From positions 115,596 through 179,595 of the forward strand of contig NZ_AJLN01000085.1 of the NCBI RefSeq assembly GCF_000317285.1: a stretch of 64,000 bases of DNA, written 5' to 3'. The position numbers were made by a program, and so were the translations under genes. The notes under the pieces were generated by a model. It was given only the letters and a program-made list of their open reading frames with translations, did no database searches and was not told where the DNA came from. The stretch is from Chlorogloeopsis fritschii PCC 6912 (GTDB lineage: Bacteria > Cyanobacteriota > Cyanobacteriia > Cyanobacteriales > Nostocaceae). Every line of letters begins with the position of its first letter. The first letter of the stretch is position 1. Shown one piece after another: positions 53,248 through 60,826 of this stretch.

Positions 53248-54852
53248 TTGATTGTGTTATTTGCTAGATACTAACATCACTAAAGAAATCACCGATTCAG
53301 TGAGGATGAAACAGATAAGAATATCAGAGTTTTTTTCAGGTAACAAGCAATGTCATAAGTACTAAAATCTCAATTTGGTTAATGTGTCCTTCATTTTTCT
53401 AATAAAATAGAGAATTTGAAATTTGTTGATTGTTCTTTTGACAGAAACACTAGCGTATTCTCGCTGTTAAAGGCAAGAAGTCGGCAGGAGTGAGTATAGG
53501 ACAAGTTGGACTAGAAATTTTATAAATTGAGTACAAATAACCATTTTTCCTACATAACTTTTTCTCCAGTATGTTATTGCTAAAACATCTAACTATCTCT
53601 CTAGCATAATTTCAATAATCACTGTTGGGGAAGATTTATCCTACAACGCCTTGCAGATATGACATCAAGGTATGAGTTTGCTATGTCGTATAGATACTGA
53701 GATATTTTCGGTTCTAGAAAGTGCAGCATAGAAAATACGAGAAATCAATTTTGTTAAATAGCACTGATACTTTCTTCTCAGGTACATACACTTACAGGTA
53801 AACTTGGAATGCTTCCACATCTCGAAAGCAAGATGTATTTTTTCTTAGTGTCCAACATTTGCAATTATTGCCATTGCTAATTGGCTAGAAGCTATCCGTT
53901 ATTTATGTCTAAACAATAATTGGAGTTGTTACCATATTTGTCATTCATGTAGGATGATATTTGTTTGAAAAAATAGTACAAATTCTCTGTGTATTAATTT
54001 TTTATTGTATCCCTTTTTTCTAGAAAAACTTTCTCTTTACTCAAACTTTACCGAATTTATACTTAATTATACCTTTATAAGATTAGTGCTATTCATAACA
54101 TGAAATTATAAAGTTATTATATTTAAAGTGTAATTTTTTAAAAGTATTAGGACTGGTTTTTTACAAGTCCTAATAGAGTGAATAGAGAATTTATGGAGTC
54201 AAGTTATTTAGCTAGATTGGCAATAGAAGCTGTTAAGTATGGAGCTTGTTTAATATAATACTTTATTATTACTGGTTGACGATTTACAAGAGTTACTGAG
54301 AAAAATGAGGAATCGCTCTTAATCAAAAATTAATAAACTTAGGATATTAAGTTAACTCTAAAAACATTTAAAAACAGTTTATTTGTACTAAAATATATTA
54401 TGATGTCCGCATCCAATGTGAAATTTAAAATCAAATTTATTCCAAAAGATTTAGATATTGCTGAAGATTTATTCTTCTAATTAACCATTTATTGCTCAAT
54501 ACAATTCGGTTAAAAGCAAAAGAAAAAAATTATGCAGGCTAACCATACCTGCGAGTAGACACATAGTAGACGCCCGTAAAATTGGGTACTTAGGGTGGCT
54601 GATTGTACTTGTGCGGAGAATTTATAGGTCAAATAGTGGCTTATGCAAGTAGCTCTTACTCTCCCTTGACTACTGGCTACTGTAGACATGAAAAAACTTC
54701 TAACAGTAATGGTTTACTGCCTTGCACTCTACAAATAATCCTGGACTCAAAGGTATAGAGTTATTGATAAATACAACTGATTGTATACAAACAATATCTA
54801 CTCGGCAGGAAAATACCCGCAGAGTGAATGGTTGTAGTGATAGTGTAAACAA
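53248..54852. other. 1.6-kb AT-rich gene-free stretch
   Basis: No frame above about 30 codons looks like a protein. A hairpin at 54146-54174 is the main structure. Two tiny frames near 54194-54259 and 54401-54480 are too short to call. There are no STRR blocks or family A/B repeats, unlike most other intergenic DNA here, which suggests decayed coding or non-coding RNA sequence. Confidence 0.6.
54146..54174 (-). terminator. Hairpin with T-rich tail on the minus strand
   Basis: ATTAGGACT and AGTCCTAAT are perfect arms around an 11-base loop. On the minus strand ACTTTTAAAAAATT follows. It lies about 700 bases below the nearest minus-strand stop, so its transcript is unknown. Confidence 0.45.
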
Positions 54853-56505
54853 TTATTCAAATTGCAGTTGGGGCATGAGTTGGAGAGTGCCTATGCCTAG
54901 ATCTTTTGGTGAAAGCGATCGCGCTTCAAACAAAGCCATCATATCTCGCAACTGGGGATTGCCACGGGCAGCACCTGTTAGCCCTTTGGCGATAATCAGA
55001 CCGCAGTAGCCTTTAGTATGTTTACATCGCTGGTTCCATTTTTTCCGTGCTTCTACGTGAATGGGATCGTCATCCAAAAACTCACCGAAAAGGAACAATT
55101 CACCATTTTGAGTTTGCAGTAAACCAAGGTCATAGCGATCGCCACCTAAGGGATCGGCACCAGGATTAAAGCAAATGGCTTTGAGTCCACCAGCTTTTTC
55201 AATATTTTCAATTACAGTTTTAGCCTTGGGGCGGGAGGTTTGAATTAAAATCACGGGCAAACCATCACCTGCTGGTTGAATTTCTCCAGCTTTGTAGTAT
55301 TTAACTCCCTGATGCAGGTACTCCAACATCTCCCAAGACACAACACCCAAGCTCAGGAAAGAATCTTCTGGTATTAAGTCATCTCGCAAAGAGCGGAACA
55401 CAGGATCGATGTGCGACTCATTTTCATCGTCTTCCTCAAAGTCGTAGCCTGCCATTTCCTCTAATTCTGCTGCCAATTCGGGCATCGTAGAAACAGTAAT
55501 TGATACTGATTTCGTAGATTCATCACTAGCAACAGGCAACGAGATCCGGTAGCGACGACTAGCACAGGGAAAAGAATCGCCTCCTAATTGACGACGGTGA
55601 TCCCGAATAAACCGACACAAGCCTTCTAGAGCAACATATACGATTAATGCTTCTTCGTCATACAAAACCGATCGCAGCCCTTCTAGAGGATGAATATTGC
55701 CAAAAGTGGGTTGAATTTCCGACAAGGGCAGTTCTGCTAAATCTTCAAATTCTTCATCCTCTTCTTCGTCAATGTCATCGGCACGTTCAAAAGTTAAAAA
55801 CAGACAATCTTGCTTGAGAAAAGCTTCTTCTAAATGCCCTTGTGATTCGTCTTCTCTTAAAATAGTGGCGCGAAACTGCTTGAGGGATTCTTCGGAACGA
55901 TATAACAATATTCCATACTCCATCCCCAACATTCCCATAACTGAGGCATAGAGTGTACCCACATCCCACTTGTTAATCTCTATTGACAAGATTTGCTGTT
56001 CTTCCAATAATTCCCAAGGCGCTGTTTGCCACATCGCTAATGCCTTTTCTCTTAAGGCTTGTGCATACCGTGGGGGTAATTCGGGAACTTGAGAGTCGAG
56101 AATTTCCGAAAACCCTCGAAATAGTTCATCAATTAAAGGCAATTCCGGTGAATAGTCAATTGCTATATCCAAGTCTTGCAACACGCCGCGCAAATAAAAT
56201 TGGATTTCGCGATCTCTGACTACTATTCTTTGAGGACGAGCTGCCTTGGCTGGGCTGTGGGGATTTTCCATTGCTCGCATTAAAGTACGAACGATTGCCT
56301 CCGGGCCACTTTCTGGAGGTACTACGTCCATTCCTCGGACAATACCTTGCGTACCATCTACCCAAAGAATGCATTCGCCTTTTGTCTCTGAGTCTGAGTG
56401 CTGAGTTGGTGATGATGACAATGGACGGCGATCGCCCTCCCATACAGAAGGAATTTGAGTTAATTTCCGCAAACGACGGCTGGTAGAGCGATTAAAACTT
56501 GTCAT
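54853..56505 (-). CDS. Large acidic conserved cyanobacterial protein
   Basis: 550 residues, soluble, no signal peptide. The N-terminal 40 residues are basic and low complexity. A middle region has an acidic stretch (DDIDEEEDEEFEDLAELPLSE) and further acidic clusters near EEDDENESHIDP. The C-terminal part contains VILIQTSRPKAKTVIENIEKAGGLKAICFNPG and FLFGEFLDDDPIHVEARKKWNQRCK. I recall a cyanobacterial family tentatively as DUF6930, but am not certain. No enzymatic motif is recognised. ATG start at 56505. Confidence 0.7.
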   Translation of the reverse strand: MTSFNRSTSRRLRKLTQIPSVWEGDRRPLSSSPTQHSDSETKGECILWVDGTQGIVRGMDVVPPESGPEAIVRTLMRAMENPHSPAKAARPQRIVVRDREIQFYLRGVLQDLDIAIDYSPELPLIDELFRGFSEILDSQVPELPPRYAQALREKALAMWQTAPWELLEEQQILSIEINKWDVGTLYASVMGMLGMEYGILLYRSEESLKQFRATILREDESQGHLEEAFLKQDCLFLTFERADDIDEEEDEEFEDLAELPLSEIQPTFGNIHPLEGLRSVLYDEEALIVYVALEGLCRFIRDHRRQLGGDSFPCASRRYRISLPVASDESTKSVSITVSTMPELAAELEEMAGYDFEEDDENESHIDPVFRSLRDDLIPEDSFLSLGVVSWEMLEYLHQGVKYYKAGEIQPAGDGLPVILIQTSRPKAKTVIENIEKAGGLKAICFNPGADPLGGDRYDLGLLQTQNGELFLFGEFLDDDPIHVEARKKWNQRCKHTKGYCGLIIAKGLTGAARGNPQLRDMMALFEARSLSPKDLGIGTLQLMPQLQFE

Positions 56506-56861
56506 AGAGTAAGTGAATCAAAACAAGCGATTTAGAAGTACATTTTTGGGTCAGAGCTAGCCTCGGATCAAAACTCCCTTAGCTGCTGATTGAAGGGCGA
56601 TTGCGGTTGATGGCTGCCAAAGGCTAAAACTCCAAAAATACTGAATCTCAAAACATATTGAGTCTCTCAATTCTAGAATAAAAATCTTTGCGTGCTTTGG
56701 ACGGAGTATTTACAATTTGGCAACTTGAGACATCAATATCGCTAGAATAGAGAGAAAAACTTTAACTTTTAGGCAACCTGGGGATGAAGGTTTGGAGTTA
56801 AAAGTTTCTTCCTTCTTCACTATAGGTTGAAAATTCATCAGATTAAGGAGTTGAAACGCAA
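56506..56861. other. Divergent intergenic stretch, nothing recognised
   Basis: 356 bases between the acidic protein gene and the SufA-like gene. AAGGAG lies 10 bases before the SufA ATG and can serve as its ribosome-binding site. No repeats are visible. Confidence 0.45.
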
Positions 56862-57221
56862 ATGACACAAGCAACTCAATCATCACAAAAAGGCATTCAG
56901 TTGAGCGAGGCAGCATTGCGGCAAGTTAAGTTTTTGCAGGAGAGACAAGCTGGCAAAGATTTGTGCTTGCGGGTAGGAGTGCGTCAAGGTGGATGCTCTG
57001 GAATGTCTTACATGATGGATTTTGAAGATCCCAGTAAGATTTCTTCTAACGATGAAGTTTTTGATTATGATGGCTTCAAAATTGTTTGCGATCGCAAGAG
57101 TTTATTATATCTTTATGGCTTAATGCTTGATTATAGTGATTCTATGATTGGCGGTGGTTTCCAGTTCACTAACCCCAACGCTTCCCAAACTTGCGGCTGC
57201 GGTAAGTCATTTGGAGTGTAA
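56862..57221 (+). CDS. sufA: A-type iron-sulfur carrier (SufA/IscA family)
   Basis: 119 residues. Cluster-binding cysteines are C45 (QGGCSGMSY) and C111/C113 ([10 protein letters not shown]), the A-type carrier pattern. C35 is an extra cysteine. It transfers Fe-S clusters to apoproteins in the SUF pathway or related routes. ATG start preceded by AAGGAG. A TPR gene follows 69 bases downstream on the same strand. SufA and IscA cannot be separated by sequence inspection alone. Confidence 0.92.
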   Translation: MTQATQSSQKGIQLSEAALRQVKFLQERQAGKDLCLRVGVRQGGCSGMSYMMDFEDPSKISSNDEVFDYDGFKIVCDRKSLLYLYGLMLDYSDSMIGGGFQFTNPNASQTCGCGKSFGV

Positions 57222-57239
57222 TATAGTCATTTGTTCTTT

Positions 57240-57290
57240 GTCATCTGGCAAAGGATGAATGATTAATGACTAATGACTGACTCATGACTA
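57240..57290. repeat. STRR block supplying a start codon
   Basis: GATTAATGACTAATGACTG-type repeats run up to the ATG at 57291, which itself lies in the repeat unit TGACTAATACAG. Confidence 0.6.
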
Positions 57291-57713
57291 ATGACTAATA
57301 CAGTTGAATCCCTGTTTGACACAGGTTTGGAAAGGTATAAAGCCGGAGAATCAGCAGACGCTTTGATTCCTGTGTTTAAAGAAGTTTGCGATCGCGCTCC
57401 TAAAAGTAGTTCGGCGTGGACTTGTTTGGCATGGTTGTATTTACTAGATAACAAACCCAGTTTTGCTTATAAAGCTGCACAAAAAGCAGTGAAGCTAAAT
57501 CCCCAAGATCCCCAGGCAAGAATCAACCTCGCTATTGCCATGCTGGAAATTGGGCAAAAAGGTTTGCGCGAACACATTGAAGCTGCAAGCCAGTTAATCT
57601 TGCTCAATTCCGAATGGCGAGAGGAAATTGAAAATAGCATTGCGGATGGTTTCACAAGAAAACCAGATTGGCAAAGCTTAACAAAAGTCAAAAAATGGCT
57701 ATTTGAAGAGTAG
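57291..57713 (+). CDS. TPR-repeat protein, 140 residues
   Basis: Soluble protein of about three TPR units: FDTGLERYKAGESADALIPVFKEVCDRAPKSS, AWTCLAWLYLLDNKPSFAYKAAQKAVKLNPQDP and ARINLAIAMLEIGQ. It has a C-terminal helical tail. It is probably a protein-interaction adaptor in the cytoplasm. It follows the SufA-type gene by 69 bases. Its start codon lies inside a short repeat block, so the true start could be one or two codons different. Confidence 0.8.
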   Translation: MTNTVESLFDTGLERYKAGESADALIPVFKEVCDRAPKSSSAWTCLAWLYLLDNKPSFAYKAAQKAVKLNPQDPQARINLAIAMLEIGQKGLREHIEAASQLILLNSEWREEIENSIADGFTRKPDWQSLTKVKKWLFEE

Positions 57714-57736
57714 TTACTAATTGCTAGTTGTGAATT

Positions 57737-57782
57737 GCAAATCGCTGATGGCTTCTGATACTATTAGCCATTAGCGATTTGC
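57737..57782. repeat. Intergenic inverted repeat
   Basis: GCAAATCGCTGATGGC and GCCATTAGCGATTTGC pair with one mismatch around a 14-base loop. It lies 23 bases after the TPR stop and may end its transcript. Confidence 0.55.
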
Positions 57783-57815
57783 CATTAGTAATTACAGTTG
57801 AAGACGCGACAACTG

Positions 57816-58061
57816 ATGAAAGATAAAATTTTGAATTGGCTAAATCTGATTTTAGTAGTTGATGTATTCCTAGTTTTGTTTGGCTTTGGCTGGTTCGCGA
57901 TCGCAGTTATCGGTCAAGCCACTGGTGTACCCTTAGGCTTAGATTTGTGGCATCAACTCTGGCAACCTCTGTTTAACCCAGCGATTGGTATTCTGATGGG
58001 TGGTGCTATTCTTAGCGGTGCTATCAGTTGGATATCGCGGAAATTTCAGTCTAATCAATAG
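57816..58061 (+). CDS. Small membrane protein, 81 residues
   Basis: Start taken as the ATG at 57816 (MKDKILNWLNLILV); a TTG at 57798 is possible but adds only six polar residues. Two hydrophobic segments lie at about residues 8-32 (LNLILVVDVFLVLFGFGWFAIAVIG) and 53-72 (FNPAIGILMGGAILSGAISWI), joined by a loop with GLDLWHQLWQPL. A basic tail follows. I recall similar small cyanobacterial membrane proteins but no function. Confidence 0.65.
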   Translation: MKDKILNWLNLILVVDVFLVLFGFGWFAIAVIGQATGVPLGLDLWHQLWQPLFNPAIGILMGGAILSGAISWISRKFQSNQ

Positions 58062-58113
58062 TTAGTGGGTAGTGGATAGTGGTTAGTGATTAGTGGTTAG
58101 ACAACTAACTACT

Positions 58114-58179
58114 GTACGAGTGGGTTTTAATCAGGAATCTCTCTATTAAAACAAAATATCTGTAGAAACCCGCCCCTAC
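58114..58179. repeat. Family-B hairpin repeat, copy 6
   Basis: GTACGAGTGGGTTTTAAT...GTAGAAACCCGCCCCTAC, 66 bases, between convergent genes. STRR sequence lies on its left (58062-58105). Confidence 0.75.
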
Positions 58180-58213
58180 CAACTACTATCTACTAACCAC
58201 TATCCTATTAACT

Positions 58214-59134
58214 TCATTTCAAAACAGCTTCTAGGGCTGGCTGCAAATCAGGATATTTAAACTCAAAGCCACTTTCTAGAGTGCGTTTAGGTAAAACTTG
58301 TTGACCTTCTAATACTACTATTGCTCCATCCCCCAAAAGTGCTTCGATAGCAAAGCTAGGAACAGGCAACCAAGAAGGGCGATGCATTACTTTTCCCATA
58401 GTTTGCGATAAATCTGCCATGCGGACAGGATGGGGAGCGGTTGCATTATATACGCCTGTCATTTCTGGCTTGGTTAAAGCTTGCACAATTAAGTCAACTA
58501 AATCATCGATGTGAATCCAAGAAAACCACTGTCTACCACTACCGATTGGCCCGCCGGCAAATAGTTTGAAGGGAGTTATCATTTTACCTAAAGCACCACC
58601 TAAACCCAAAACAATGCCGAAGCGCAAAATTACTAATCTGACACCATAATCTGTGACTTTTTGTGCTTCTGCTTCCCAAGCTTGACAGACTTGGGCGAGA
58701 AAATCATTACCAGGGGAACTAGTTTCATCAAAAATCGTTGTTTCGCTTGTTCCGTAATAACCGATGGCAGATGCGTTAACTAAAACACTAGGCTTGGGGT
58801 TAGCGTTAGCTATTGCTTCGACGATTTTTTGTGTGCTGAGTTTACGGCTATTAAGGATTTCCTGTTTGCGTGCTGGTGTCCAGCGTCCCTCTCCAATGGG
58901 TTCGCCAGCAAGATTAACTACACCGTCGCAATTAGCGATCGCCTCCTGCCAAGAACCGGATGCTGTGGGTGTATAAGTAATAATTTCTACATTATTAAAA
59001 GCTTGCTTGGGAAAAAACTTTTGGGCATGGGCGGTGTTACGAGTCAACACTAGCACCCTATTACCTTCTTCGTGAAGTCGCTTTACCAAGTGGCTACCGA
59101 CAAATCCTGTTGCTCCAGTGATTGCTACTTTCAT
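58214..59134 (-). CDS. TIGR01777-family NAD(P)-binding epimerase-like protein
   Basis: 306 residues of the extended short-chain dehydrogenase class. Rossmann motif MKVAITGATGFVGSHLVKRL and the conserved DGVVNLAGEPIGEGRW start the family signature (SulA/YfcH-like). The catalytic-region context SAIGYYG and the C-terminal DUF1731-like GDGAIVVLEGQQVLPKRTLESGFEFKYP complete it. The reaction is unknown; plant homologues act in plastids. ATG start. It is convergent with the small membrane protein gene. Confidence 0.9.
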   Translation of the reverse strand: MKVAITGATGFVGSHLVKRLHEEGNRVLVLTRNTAHAQKFFPKQAFNNVEIITYTPTASGSWQEAIANCDGVVNLAGEPIGEGRWTPARKQEILNSRKLSTQKIVEAIANANPKPSVLVNASAIGYYGTSETTIFDETSSPGNDFLAQVCQAWEAEAQKVTDYGVRLVILRFGIVLGLGGALGKMITPFKLFAGGPIGSGRQWFSWIHIDDLVDLIVQALTKPEMTGVYNATAPHPVRMADLSQTMGKVMHRPSWLPVPSFAIEALLGDGAIVVLEGQQVLPKRTLESGFEFKYPDLQPALEAVLK

Positions 59135-59312
59135 TTTTTACCTCCGCCAAACCTATTTTAAAGTTTTTTATCAAACTTTCAGCGATAGGAACTTTTTTGG
59201 CGATCGCAAGCAAGATAATTCTTGGTGCCCAGTTAATGAATATATAGTGACTTGCGTTTTAGATGGTTCGGTATTATAGGATGGACGGAGTGTTACAAGG
59301 CTTGGGGCTATT

Positions 59313-59675
59313 ATGGCTCGCTATACCTGTTCGTTTCTTCTTTCTGTTCCGATTAAAGATCTGCAGGCATTAGTCGTAGAACTACTGCAAAATTGTAACT
59401 TGGTTGTGCAGTACTGTACCTCAGATTACATTATGGCACGTGAAATTCCTGGTACTGTTTCCTTATCCAAGATGGTGAAAGCAGAGGTATTTATTGACAT
59501 CGGCACAGCTACCGAAACAGAAACCCGAATGAGTATTGTAATCAAAAACGAGGAATTACCACTGCAACTTGATAATCACTGTCGGCAAGTATTTGAATTT
59601 ATCAAGCAGTCTATAGAAAATAACCGCTATTGGCATTTAATTGAAAGTCTGGCAGATAGCTATGAACGCTTATAG
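59313..59675 (+). CDS. Conserved hypothetical protein, 120 residues
   Basis: Starts MARYTCSFLLSVPIKDLQALVVELLQNCNL and alternates strands and helices (VKAEVFIDIG, MSIVIKNEELPLQ, HCRQVFEFIKQSI). It is soluble, with no signal peptide. I do not recognise the family, but composition and codon use fit a real gene, and the ATG follows a plausible promoter region after a divergent epimerase gene. Confidence 0.7.
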   Translation: MARYTCSFLLSVPIKDLQALVVELLQNCNLVVQYCTSDYIMAREIPGTVSLSKMVKAEVFIDIGTATETETRMSIVIKNEELPLQLDNHCRQVFEFIKQSIENNRYWHLIESLADSYERL

Positions 59676-59766
59676 CCAAGTGTCTGTTGCAGCTAGCTTT
59701 AAATCAAGCTAGCCTTTGGCAAAACACCCTTGAGATTTTCACAAAATTATCTGTATCTAAAGTTTT

Positions 59767-60270
59767 TCAGTCCTCAAAATCCTCAGTCATGCCAGGGTTA
59801 ATGAGTGTAATATCATATTCACTAGCATCCGTCTGCCCAGGTGGCGTAGTCTCGTGCTGTAATAGGTAGTAAATGGCACGTACTTGCGGGCCAAAAATAA
59901 TTTCGTCTTCATTTTTGAGATCGTGAGTCTGGATCTTGCGTCCATTAATCATTAAGCCATTAGAACTGGGTCTACCTTTCGCATCACCATCAATAATTCG
60001 GTAGTAATGATTATTACTATTATCTTTTCGAGGTAGTCTCAGTAACGTAGCGTGGCGACGCGAGACAAATTGCGAGACTAAACGAATATCGCACTCCCGG
60101 TCTCGACCGATAGAATAAATGGAATGTTCTAATATAAATTCTTTGCGTCCCTGATCATCTTCTAAGATCAGTAGATGACTTTCATGGGTTTCTGCTGCCA
60201 TTGCCAAATCATTGCTAAAATCAGTTGAGCTGTCATTAATCAAGATTTGTTTAGAATTATTGTCCGCCAT
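59767..60270 (-). CDS. FHA-domain protein
   Basis: About 167 residues from the ATG at 60270 (MADNNSKQILINDSSTDFS); a TTG at 60321 gives a poor N-terminus. The forkhead-associated domain spans about residues 50-140, with the phosphothreonine-binding pattern YSIGRDRECDIRL, FVSRRHATLLR and SSNGLMINGRKI. It would bind phosphothreonine peptides as a cytoplasmic adaptor. No Ser/Thr kinase is in the window to pair with it. Confidence 0.88.
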   Translation of the reverse strand: MADNNSKQILINDSSTDFSNDLAMAAETHESHLLILEDDQGRKEFILEHSIYSIGRDRECDIRLVSQFVSRRHATLLRLPRKDNSNNHYYRIIDGDAKGRPSSNGLMINGRKIQTHDLKNEDEIIFGPQVRAIYYLLQHETTPPGQTDASEYDITLINPGMTEDFED

Positions 60271-60826
60271 TCCCTCAACTAGAGTTTGTGGTAAAGCATA
60301 GTGATGATAAAAGTAAAACAATATTACTCTTCAAGTTACTTGCTCAGTATGTCTTAATAATTATCCAGACGAGGGCTAGGAAATTTTGATGGTCAAAGGC
60401 AGTCAATAAAACTAAAGTTTGGTTTTGTACAAGCTGTCTGCAAACAACCTGTGATTCACTATACCCTCATTTGTTCAACCCTGTGCCACTTCAAAACAGG
60501 CGGATTTTCACTTCCAGGGGAGCCAACTTCTAGCACATCTAAAATACTATGGGAACACTTGATGGTGTATGGTAACTAGCTTACGGGGTGTCTGTACCCA
60601 ACTCAATACTGTGTAGACAGGGCATAGAAAAGCTTTTTACCTATTTATCTTACTTTCCATACTGTGCGTTGTCTGTGACTCTTGCTTGTCACTGGTAAGA
60701 AAACGAATTTGGCGAGCAAGGCAGAGTTACGCCTTTTCACATTTAATCTTACCATGAGGGTTAAGGGAGGCAGTTAGTTAGACCGCTCCCTTCGATTAGC
60801 GGCAGATTTCCACAAGTCGATTCACT
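60271..60826. other. 556-base stretch with no recognised gene
   Basis: Holds the possible TTG extension of the FHA gene, then unassigned sequence. A small hairpin AAGGC/GCCTTTT lies at 60718-60738. Nothing else stands out. Confidence 0.45.

Noticed and set aside
54401..54481. 26-codon frame VKFKIKFIPKDLDIAEDLFF
   Set aside because: Too short and in AT-rich DNA; possibly a decayed gene end but not supportable.
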